Positions 36,279 to 46,424 of a stretch of DNA of 64,000 bases are shown here, piece by piece; position 1 is the stretch's first letter; every line of letters starts with the position of its first letter. Position numbers and translations under genes: made by a program. A model generated the notes under the pieces. That model ran no database searches, was not told where the DNA came from, and saw only the letters and a program-made list of their open reading frames with translations. The stretch covers positions 1,710,855 to 1,774,854 of the forward strand of contig NW_006768769.1 of assembly GCF_000204055.1 (NCBI RefSeq), in the 5' to 3' direction. Source of the stretch: Melampsora larici-populina 98AG31 (taxonomy: Eukaryota; Basidiomycota; Pucciniomycetes; Pucciniales; Melampsoraceae).

Positions 36279-38857
36279 ATAATTACGACTCGTATGTATT
36301 CTGTTTTCATAACTTGTGGGAATGCTGTGTGAACATATTGTTTATATATCTGCGAAGCCTTAGCTTCCCACTGGATTGTTATTCCTTTAAGCTTTTCTCC
36401 CAGCAAAACCGTTTCTCTATTCTCTCATCAATCTCCTTACTTTACAATATATCCGTCATCTTTACAATCTAATCTATATTCCCCCAAACTCTCTATTTTT
36501 CTTCACGTTACACTTATGCCTTCTCGTACAATTGATTGCATGATTAATATGAAGAGATTTGTGTGAATGTTGTTTAGCTAAACCCTTTTTCTCCCCGGTT
36601 TGTTTTTTTGGAATTGTTACCTTTTTGACTTGATGTAAAATTGGAATTCTCTGAAGGCGATTGCTTGAACCAGCTGAAGAAATCTTGTCAACTTCAGTTG
36701 TAAAGTTTTTTCAAACAACAAACATTCTATAGTCTGTCTGAAGGGATTTCTTTTGAATTGTCCAAAGTTTTGCTTGAAGACGATATTACTGTTCCCCTTT
36801 GAAGGCCGCATTGCGCAACTAAAGTCGGTTTGGAATGAATTTCTTTGAAATCATTTGTGATCCCCCTTAAAAACTCGTATTCAATTCAGTGGTTGAGGAT
36901 GTCAATGGACAAAACATGTGGTATGGTTGATAGATCAAACTCGTCATCTTAAACTCAAATGGAAGATGGTGCCCAAAGGCACGACGGCTCCATAGGTTCC
37001 ACGTACAAGCATATGGGTCTCAGGAGCAGAAGTCACGTGATATCTCTCTAACAAGTATCCCGGTAGAGTGGGCGCATGTAGTCAGGGTCCAAATGGAAAA
37101 TCTCATATTCTCCATTCCTGACTATCATCAACTTCTCTCTCTGGATATCCCACGAGCATGTATTTTCTCAGCTTGTCAATTATCTCTCACTCTTGCTCTG
37201 CTCTCCAGAGCCTTTCTCTATTAGAAAGTTTTTTCTTCACCCACCCACCGTCCCAAGTTTACTGGAACTTGTTGTATGTTGTTTAACAAACCTCCCTCTG
37301 GTCTCCCTTTGTACGTATTAAGTAAGCTCTGTCACACTCTAAAGTTGTACTGTTGTTAGTTGTAACTTAAAGGGAAGTGACAGGCGGGACTGTAGAGGAG
37401 TGCCTAGCCCACCATTGCAGAACTTATAACCCAACAAGGGTTATACAGAGCTGGAAGAGGATAATCTACTAATAAAGTGACTAGTAGAAGTTGTCTGAGA
37501 CTGCTCTTCTAAAACAACACAATCAGGAAAAGGCGCTGTTGTATTGAGTACTGATAAGGCAGCAGAGAAATATAACTTTCACACAAATTTTAACTCAAAA
37601 AGCACAATTTTATTACTATCAACACTGCTATAGTGTTATTCCCAGATGATAACTGAAAAAATAAGGAATATCTTAATGATGTTATTCCCAATAAGTCTTT
37701 TTGACTAAAACACTAAAGTAAATTTCTCTTTATAGCTATAATAAAGGGCGTATTTAAGTGACCAGGTACTATTAAAATAAGTTTATAATGATAAACGAAA
37801 TAATAACTGCGTAAATGATAAAGGAAAAAAGGGGAACCACAGTCCCAAAATCATCTCAAAGTATATATAACAATGTACACCAACTTTTACAATGGTCAAC
37901 AGCCCCAAAACCAATCAAATCCGCCCAGAAATCCCTAAAAAACTATAATAACGTAATGTAATGATCCTGTTACTAATAAATGATGTAATTTTCACAGCTA
38001 AAAGTGATCAATGACACAATAATATCATGTACAGCACTTCTTATGATGAATACAGGTGATTTTTTCCTTGTAAACTAGCTGAAAACCAAATTTTGAGATT
38101 ACAAATTTTTTGAGATGAGGTCCAATTTTTGATTACTAAAGTGCATCCTGTAGTCCGTGTGATACTGATCATTTATCACCCCCATATGACCTATCTCTGA
38201 TGAGTGATGAGTAAGATATTGAGTTGTGAAGTTAAGGTTTTTAGTGTTACATGTTGACTTGTGACTGTAAATTTGAGATCCACACCAATTTCTTATTTGC
38301 CTTGTAACTTTTTTCATAAACCTCTGCTACTAGTGATTTAAAGTTTGTACATTATGTAATACACTCTTCTGCGTTGAATGAGCTATCTACCAACCTAATC
38401 TGACGTCATTTGACATATGTAATTAGCTGAAAACCTTCATTTTTGACAAAATTCACCCATTTTCTTCGCTTTTCACAGCTGCTACTCTCTTTTTCTTGCT
38501 CATGTGATATGACATCACCCTCTATATCCTTAAAAATCCTGGATAATCCTCTTGGCAACCTTGAATTCCACTATTACCACCATTACATATACGAACTACA
38601 CATATACCCCTTGTTTACCACCTTTGAAAAAGTACCTTTTCCCTAATAACTTCTGTTTCTTCTTATCAAACTTCAAGATTAAAATTGTTACAGTATAATA
38701 TAATGTTGTTCTTTCATATTCAAACCTCATAAAACCCATAACTCTATTATTAATACCCTAAAAACCATTTTCCAACCTTTGTACCCACATTTTTGAATTT
38801 TTCTTATGTTTTTCTTTCTTTCTTTCTGTAATAAGTTTGTGAATGAACTTTAATACA
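36279..38857. other. Intergenic, no gene recognised
   Basis: The first few hundred bases are the probable 3' UTR of the kinase. A segment near 37277-37517 begins TGTTGTTTAAC and ends TAAAACAACA, reminiscent of a small solo LTR, but the flanking bases do not match. The rest is AT-rich with no domain-bearing frame. Confidence 0.4.
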
Positions 38858-38935
38858 ATGGACCAGAGAGGAGGGTGGAGGACAAACCCAAAACCCCAAA
38901 CCTCAAACCCGGTACAGCCTGTACAGATTGTACAG
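38858..38935. repeat. Left 78-bp inverted repeat
   Basis: Outer half GC-rich and unique (GACCAGAGAGGAGGGTGGAG), inner half CCCCAAA-type repeats followed by three TGTACAG-type motifs. It matches 46347-46424 in inverted orientation. Confidence 0.85.
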
Positions 38936-39431
38936 GTCGGTACTCCTAGTTCCATATACATTGATGATTTCGATTCAAAAAGCGACTGTTTCTTCGGAAT
39001 ACAATGAATCAGTCAAACGCTCAAAAGATAGGATCACACCAATCAAGTCAAAACCCCTCTTTTGAAACAAAGATGTTATTTGAGCTACACACCGTGGCAT
39101 TTTTTTTAACTAAGCGTGCTTTTGCCCTGATTGCAGGGCATTTCTAAAAGCCAGTACGATCAAACTGTTTATACAGCCGGGTTGAGATTACCTAATGCAT
39201 CAGTCAAATGCTCAAAAGGAAAGACCCTGCCAATCTGGTCAAAGCACCCTGTGCTACTTTACCAAAAGATGATCATGTGGAAATTGAGAATGTACTGGAT
39301 TGTTTTTCTCCGGATCAGTCCTCTGCACTTTTGCTATATAAGTCTTCCTTCATTAAGCACTTCTGGCTGTTTGTTCACCTCGTCACACGCATGTAAATTT
39401 TTCCAGCAAATCCCCTCTTGATACTTATTGA

Positions 39432-40247
39432 CACTACAAGAAAGATAATATTTTCTGGGCAGAAAATTAAATTATTGATACACAAAAATATTGAGAGGCC
39501 AGGAGGAGAGCAAAAAATGAATAAAAATATGCATCTTGTTCCCTGCGTTGAGAACTTCACTCTGCATATTTTTGCGTATTTTTACAGTCCATATTGATAA
39601 GTGTACTAACAATAAACCTTCACAATCATCCAATTACAACCTGTAACAAGCACTGAAATTTGGCTCATTAGTGTTTAGAGAAACTTTTGATTTCTCAAAA
39701 TACTCATAACTTTTTCAATTCCGGTCCAAAACGCTCGATTTTGGGTGCATTGGTAAGCTGGAGTTGTCCTCCAAATAGTTCATAATAGGACCACACAGCA
39801 TGCTGGTTTGCTAAAAAAGATATCATCTTTTTTATACATTTGTACATTCAGATCCATAGAATGATTGTCATACTAGCTACATAGTTCTTGATCTTATGAA
39901 AGTTCGTGAGGTGGAGTTCAGCTTTCTAATGCACTTAAAATCGAGTGTTTTGAGGCAGATTTGACAAAGTTATAGGTGTTTTCAGAAATCAAAAGTTTCT
40001 TTAAACACTAATGAGCCAAATTTCAGTGCTTGTTACAGGTTGTAATTGGATGATTATGAAGGTTTATTGTTAGTACACTTATCAATATGGACTGTAAAAA
40101 TACGGAAAAATATGCAGAGTGAAGTTCTCAACGCAGGGAACAAGATGCATATTTTTATTCATTTTTTGCCCTTCTCCTGGCCTCTCAATATTTTTGTGTA
40201 TCAATAATGTAATTTTCTGCCCAGAAAATATTATATTTTGTGTAGTG
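39432..40247. mobile_element. Foldback CACTA-like MITE, 816 bp, TSD TGA
   Basis: The ends CACTACAAGAAAGATAATAT and, inverted from the right, CACTACACAAAATATAATAT lead into almost identical arms (TTTTCTGGGCAGAAAATTA, GATACACAAAAATATTGAG). The arms stay recognisable as inverted copies for nearly 400 bp each, so almost the whole element folds back. TGA flanks both sides (39429-39431 and 40248-40250). Arm similarity falls toward the centre. There is no coding capacity. The CACTA terminus and 3-bp TSD indicate CACTA/EnSpm mobilisation. Confidence 0.88.
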
Positions 40248-40550
40248 TGAATTTGCTTCAAACCATACATTACTGATCCATTTCACGTCAATTTCATTTA
40301 ACTTTTTAACACATCGAAAACAATTATTATCTACCATTCTCCAAACTCACATTTCAATGAACGTTTTATATCTCATAAACTTAACTCTTATCACCTCAAT
40401 CTTCAAAGATTTCGAGGTAAGCTTTGCTTATCTACCTTCAAATAAATTAACAAGTCTAAGTATTTTGTTTTGATGCAACTAACCACTTTAATTTTGCTTA
40501 GCCAGCCATACTTGTAGCAACCTACACTGCACATCTTTGCTGCCATTGAA

Positions 40551-41037
40551 TCTTTTCCTTTAGTACTTCTGTACGCCTAGGAAATTATTCATAGCAGCAT
40601 GGATTTCTGACAGCCATCTTTGCAGCCTCGATTTTTTCCTTTAGTACTTCCGTACGCCTAGGAAATTACTTGTACCTGCATGGATTCTTCAATACTTGAA
40701 TCTTTTCCTTCAGTACTTCTGTATGCCTAGGAAATTCTTCATAGTAGTGTGGATTTTTGATGACCATCTTTGCAGCCGTGATTTTTTCCTTTAGTACTTC
40801 TGTACGCCTAGGAAATTACTCATAGCTGCATGGATTCTTCAATACTTGAATCTTTTCCTTTAGTACTTCTGTACGCCTAGGAAATTGTTCACAGTAACAT
40901 GGATTTTTGACAACCATTTTTGCAACCCTGATTTTTTCCTTTAGTACTTCCGTACACCTAGGAAATTACTCATAGCTGCATGGATTCTTCAATACTTGAA
41001 TCTTTTCCTTTAGTACTTCTGTACGCCTAGGAAATTA
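40551..41037. repeat. Dimeric tandem repeat array, seven cores
   Basis: The core TTTAGTACTTCTGTACGCC followed by TAGGAAATT occurs seven times, with AGTACTT at about 40562, 40643, 40712, 40793, 40862, 40943 and 41012. Core spacing alternates 81 and 69 bp, with one spacer type containing GCATGGATTCTTCAATACTT and the other TTGCAGCC, so the true unit is a 150-bp dimer. The core is itself imperfectly palindromic (TTTCC…GTAC..GTAC…GGAAA). The array ends about 165 bp before the first ATG of the transposase gene. It could be a set of transposase-binding subterminal repeats. Confidence 0.85.
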
Positions 41038-41200
41038 TTTATGGTAGAGGATCCAGGAGACCTGATCACTGGCCTGATACTGAATGAATCTTTTAAGCCT
41101 CCCCAATGATTTGAAGCAACCCAGAAACTTCACTAGTGCATTACTCTTTTACCCCACCAATCACGTAAGGTAAATCTTTTTGAGACACAGTGATGTATTG

Positions 41201-43015
41201 ATGAACTTAATTGCATTGAGACATGGAACACATTACATTGAGACGTGGAACACGGAGTATGTTTCACATCTTTTGTTTCCCAGTATCCTCTTGTTTTCCC
41301 CGAGCGGTGACAAGTCCCTTTCATGTTCCTCTTCATCTCCCGTAAATTCAAGCATCAATTGCCGTATTCCTAGTTCTTACGCAATGGATAACTTAAATCA
41401 TCATCTTGCACCTGCTCTACCCAACTGTGATCAAGCCAAACCAGTAGACCAAGTTTTTGACATTGACACAATACTCCGAGAAGCATGTGAAACCAAAACC
41501 TCACCACCAGACTTACTTCAACTTTTAAAAAACAAGCACAACATCGACTTAACCCCAAGGCAGCTAAAGTATCGCTTGAGCAAGCTGGATTTGCATACCT
41601 ACCAACATGTACATTACACAGATGAAAAAAAGTCAGAAATCATTGGCCAAGTCAAACTCTGTCATACCCGCGGCCTACAAAAAAAAGAAGTAGTCAGTTA
41701 CATTCAATGTGTTTGTAAGATACCTGAATTCACCAGCAATAAACTCAAAACACTATGTCAAGAGATGGGGTTGAACTGGCGAAAAGATGATATTGGATTA
41801 GGGTTGACATCTATGCAAGAAGTTAAAGATCAAATGTCATTAGAGGTAGAAGGATCCCGTGCAACAGCTGGTATCAGATCAATGCAGAAAGGGTTTGAAA
41901 TAGACCATGGTCTTAAGAGTAATCGTAACACAGTTTATTCTATGATGAAAGAACTATATCCAGAGGGCCTTGAAGAAAGACACTGCCGTAAACTACACTG
42001 CCGTTTGTATGATGTTCCTGGTCCTAATTTTGTCTGGTCTATGGATGGTCACAACAAGTTGAAGCCTTTTGGCATATGTATCTACGGTGCTATTGATTCA
42101 TGGAGCCAAAAGGTTTTGAAACTTCATGTGGCAACAAACAATAATGATCCTTGAAGAATCGGTGTTCAATTCTTATGAACAGTTGAAGATATGGGAGTTT
42201 GCCCTCAAAAGGTGACTACTGACAAAGGATCAGAAATCGGTGACATTGCAACTTTCCAAATCACTTTTCTTCATATCATTGGCGGGTTAGATTGGGATGA
42301 AGCTGAAGGAAGACACCAATTCACAACATCTCAGCACAATCAAAGAATTGAACAGCTATGGGGACAATTGATGATACAAAAAAACATAACAATTTGTGAC
42401 TTTATTATAAATGCAATGTTTGAAGGGATATATGACCCTAAACAAGCTATCCAGAAGTACGTAAAATTCTCATCTAAATCTTTCCACTTAACCCATGATT
42501 TTTATTATGATTTTTATTGCTTCTATAGGGCTTTGTTCTTACATTTATTTGTAAGGCTTGTTCAAAGAATATTAGACTCCTTCATTCTGGAACGTAACTT
42601 CAACCGTATCGCCAAACAAAAGCATTCTCTTGTTCCCACAGGTGTTTCACCTGAAGTCTGTCATTACGCCCCTGAACAGTATGATGGGACTGAAGGCGGG
42701 CTACAGGTTCCTAAAGAATTTGTACAAAATATGATAGCACATTATTACCTTGATGAAGAAACATTATTTCAAATAACTCCCCCCATATTTGCTTCCACAG
42801 TCTCAAACATAATTCAAGAGCTAGGTTTTATTGAATCCAAGATCACTCTAAACAATGTATGGGCAGTATTTACAGCAGTTCTGGAAATAATTAAGTATAT
42901 GAATGTAGATTTAGATGAATTTCCTGAAGGAGTTTTGAATTCTGATGGAGAATATGAGGAGTACAACAGAGATGAAAGGTTCAGAGTTGCTGGTGATGCA
43001 GAAGATCAAGTTTGA
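41201..43015 (+). pseudogene. DDE integrase-core transposase, two in-frame stops
   Basis: The first in-frame ATG is 41201; the better start may be ATG 41384 (MDNLNHHLAPALPN). An N-terminal helical region (TPRQLKYRLSKLDLHTYQ) precedes the catalytic core: FVWSMDGHNKLKPFGICIYG with the first Asp, VTTDKGSE with the second Asp, and HNQRIEQLWGQL with the likely Glu. This resembles the integrase-core (rve-like) transposase family with a DGHDKLKPYG motif that is widespread in eukaryotic transposons. Two TGA codons interrupt one uninterrupted frame at 42152-42154 and 42176-42178, just between the first two Asp motifs. An intron (about 42457-42528, GTACGT..TATAG) is predicted in the second half. The C-terminus is acidic and ends at 43013-43015. 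Apart from the two stops the gene looks well preserved. Confidence 0.75.
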
Positions 43016-43312
43016 AATTTGGGACTTCCTGATGGAATTTTATTTGTATATATCTGTTCTATCAATAAGGTCACAATTCTCAGTCTTTTATTGATTGAAG
43101 CAAGTGTCACTGGGTTTATTTTATGACATAAAAGAGTAAATTTAAAATTCAAATTTAGGAAAGAAACATCTAATATTGATTGTAATTTTTTGTTTGAGTT
43201 TGGGTAGATCAATATCTTAGTGATTTTTTGAAATTAAAGAAACAAGAATTGGATCAAACTTGATGGTGAATTCTTTGGGTGAAAAATGATAAAAACAATT
43301 CCAAGTAGGAGT

Positions 43313-46017
43313 TTATGTAGAAAGGGTACGGGCACCACACAGCAATTCCCACGAGCGCTCAGCATCAGAGTCCAGCACAAGGAACTCACTCTCCGTACCT
43401 GCTCCCACCATGCCATTCACAACCTTAGGGTATCTGGCACTTCGAGGATCTGGGAGGCCAAGTTTTTTACACAAAAAGTTACATTTAGCTGTGAGACGAA
43501 ATCCAATCAGGCCAAGCCGGTTGGTGTTTCCCATAGTCCACGGATATCTGTCACAGGTCAAGTTAGAGGATAGCACACAAGAAAAGCATGATTTCAAAGA
43601 ACACATACTCTTGATCAATGATTGCCATGTCTGTGAGAAGGCCTTCTTCATTTCCTTGAAGGTCTGAAATCATCCATCTACCATGATTGTCATGATATGT
43701 TTTATGTGATAATGTGTGCATAATTTGATAGATGGTCTTGTTTTCCTTTTCCTCGTCAATTGAAAAGAATAGATTACCAAAGTATTTGACAAATTTCCCT
43801 TTGATCTTCTCCTCAAATAAATAAATCTCCTTTGGACCAGGATCATCTGTGTGTCCTCGATGTACAATGAAATTCTTGACAAGCTTAACAAAAGAGACCA
43901 ATCTAAGCAATATATTTAGAAAGTTCCACAAAAAAAAACTCACTCGTATTTTATCACAATGATTGCACACATTATATGGAATATTGCCCGAGTTGGCCTC
44001 AATTGCCATCTTGAACATATTGATGCTTCTTTCTGCTTCAAGATAGCGCTGAGCCAAAGCTTGATAGCTTTCAAGAGTCATGTTTGCATCCAATTCCTGC
44101 TTGGCAACCATCTCTTGAGCTTGGCCATCAATCAAGACCTTTGCTTCATAGCAATTCATGAAAGCCCCGGACCCAATGAAAGCAGAACGATCAACGGAAT
44201 AAACTACCTCTGATTTTTCAAAGGTAAGCTGCTCAATTGCATGTAGATTTATATTATTTGAGTCCAAATCCTTTGTAATGATTGTAAGCATTGAACCCAA
44301 TTTCCAGCTAGGACTTAAACAGTTCTGAGCCTTTGTGACAATAGGAAGATTCCTCTGCCAAGCAATCACATGATTCCTAAGTCGGAAAATCCAACTTCAC
44401 CACCCGCTAGATTTTGATGATCAAAGTCAATTCAACTGTGTGTTTGAGAGGTACTTGGGTTCAAAGTATTACTCACGAGAATCATCAATAAGCTTGTTCA
44501 TAACTTGATGAAGTGGTTCAGGACACAAAATATCAACACGATCATCAATGACTTGGCTGAAGGTCTGAGTTGCTTTTGATAGTACAGTCGGAGGTGATGT
44601 CCGAGTCTCGATAGATTGCATGTTAGATTTAGGACGTTTTACATTCAAGGCTCTTTTTGGACGAGGTGTATAGTCTTCAAATCAAAACCAAGACATGCAG
44701 TTAGAGAATTCACTAAAAGAAAATTTTAAAAAGACCTTGCTCACCAAGATCATCAATTGAGTTGGAGTTGTTTGATTCTTGCAGAACTACTGAGGATTCT
44801 GAATCCGAAGAAATAGCAGCTGAAGACTTATGAACAGATTTTCCTATACAAGTAAAATCAGATGGGAATGATCAAGATAGGCTTTGGAGATTGAAGTTGA
44901 AGAACTCACTTTTCATAGAATGTGATCGTAGTGACATGCTTTGTGGACAAGCAGAAGACTGAATTGGCAAGTCCAGGACCTCATTTGCAACATTTCTCTT
45001 GCCTGTTGATGTCAAATATTGATTTGCATCATAAATTAACACAAACTTCTCGCAAGCACGTCCAGAAGTCAACCTGCAACAAAGGTAATTTTTGGTAATC
45101 CAATTAGGTAAACAGTTACCCCTGCCTAATTCGCCTAGGTAGTACCAGTCTTTATAATAAGGTGGTAGGCTATGAAGTTCAAGCTCAGATACTTGTTGAG
45201 GTGAGGGAAAAGTTGGATGATCTCTAAAGTAATCACAGACCTCGGTAGTCAAATCAAGCATCCAATGTGTCTTTGAGAGATCATAATCAAAGCTTGAACC
45301 AATTAATTCAGTTTCAATGAGTTCAGAATTAAGAATATAAGCAAGGTTGATCTTTATAAATCCAGTGGTTTTTTGTTGCTTTGATTCCAATCCTCTCTTC
45401 ATCTTTGATCTTGCAGATCCTCTGGCTTCAGGATTGGATGGGTATGGAACAGCTCCCCTTTGATAATTAGAAATTTGCAGTTGACGTTGGCGAGATTGAA
45501 GCTCATTAGCCTGTGCAATTGCTCTTTGAACACTATTCTCAACTTGCATTCCATAATGAGCTGAGGCGGGTGTAGCCGTGTTGAGTGCAAGCGGTGCCAA
45601 TGTGTGAGAGCTTGAGGTAAGTGAAGATCTGGAATGGATCAAAGGTTGATAACTTGAGGTGATAGATGTCTTGGATGGTGAGATAAAGCAGTGTTGAGAA
45701 CTGAGATTGTTTGGCGACATGATTGATTTAGCTGGTGATGGACAAGATGCTGGATTGAGATCTGGCCCAGAGGCTTGATTAAGAAACGCAACTGCCTTTG
45801 GATTTTTCTTGCATCGACCACACAATCGAGTGTTGAGGACCTCAAACTGGGCTGAGCAGAAAAGACAAGGTACCATTTTGTTGATGCCGGTTGGGTTGTC
45901 CTTATTCCATTGACATGGGTCACAAATCAGTCGAGTCGTATTTCTACCTGGGTAATCTTCACCACAACAACGACATAGAGGAGAATCAAGATCGGGATTA
46001 GGTATACTTGGAGCCAT
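43313..46017 (-). CDS. Alpha-type protein kinase with Cys-rich N-terminus
   Basis: On the minus strand from ATG 46015-46017, exons at 44910-46017, 44745-44843, 44473-44674, 43944-44376, 43609-43883 and 43313-43547 join in frame to about 783 residues. The N-terminal 60 residues hold paired Cys motifs (CRCCGEDYPG, CDPCQW, CLFCSAQ, CGRCKK), probably zinc-binding. A long Ser/Pro-rich middle follows. The C-terminal third has alpha-kinase features: glycine-rich IGSGAF, the lysine in EMVAKQEL, WMISDLQGNEEG followed by LLTDMAIID, and the zinc-site-like CNFLCKKLGLP near the end. Alpha-kinases phosphorylate Ser/Thr and are strongly expanded in rusts. The join from exon 3 to exon 4 needs a GTAATA donor; the stronger GTGAGT four bases away would shift the frame. 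The gene converges with the transposase gene, 297 bp apart. Substrate and role are unknown. Confidence 0.78.
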
Positions 46018-46346
46018 TGTTAGAAAATGAAGCAAAGATGATCAATTGAACTAAGTATTTAGAGAAAGTTGATCAGAAAACAAACTCCCAAAAAATGAAG
46101 ACGCATCATTAATTTCAAGCGGTACAAGGTGGTCTGTGTTGCAAACCAGACACATAGATGGATCACGCCTCAAGGCTTGTAAGAGGTGGACAGTGATCAA
46201 GAGTATATAATCAGAAGTGCGTGTGGGCATGGATAACAATACATCATTCTCATTGCTGAACAAAATGGCGATCTGTGCACAAAATTGGTTTTGTGGTGAG
46301 GGCGTGTAACTGTGGGTAAAGGGTACGTTGTGTAGTGACTAACAAG

Positions 46347-46424
46347 CTGTACAGTCTGTACAGTCTGTACCGGGTTTGGGGTTTGGGGTTTGGGGTTTGT
46401 CCTCCACCCTCCTCTCTGGTCCAT
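46347..46424. repeat. Right 78-bp inverted repeat
   Basis: Inverted partner of 38858-38935. On the plus strand it reads tandem CTGTACAGT motifs, then CGGGTTTGGGG with three further GTTTGGGG units, then CCTCCACCCTCCTCTCTGGT. The kinase start codon lies about 330 bp away on the inner side. Confidence 0.85.

Larger units (their letters stand above)
38858..46424. mobile_element. Putative composite element bounded by 78-bp inverted repeats
   Basis: The segments at 38858-38935 and 46347-46424 are inverted copies with only a handful of differences. Each has ATGGACCAGAGAGGAGGG at the outer side, then CCCCAAA repeats, then GGTACAG and tandem CTGTACAG-type motifs at the inner side. They enclose 7.5 kb with a foldback MITE, a dimeric tandem array, an integrase-like transposase gene (+) and a convergent alpha-kinase gene (-). 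This is what a transposon with cargo would look like. I see no clear TSD beyond the repeats, and the same pattern could arise from two independent insertions of one small repeat in opposite orientation, so the element as a unit is an inference. Confidence 0.4.

Noticed and set aside
37277..37517. Possible solo LTR (TGTTGTTTAAC…TAAAACAACA)
   Set aside because: The flanking five bases do not match and no primer-binding site or second copy is visible.
40551..41037. Tandem repeats resembling a CRISPR array
   Set aside because: The sequence is eukaryotic, spacers are not unique but alternate between two types, and no cas-like gene exists.
46371..46398. GTTTGGGG repeats that look like a telomere
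   Set aside because: There are only about four units, they are internal, they form part of a 78-bp inverted repeat, and fungal telomeres are normally TTAGGG.
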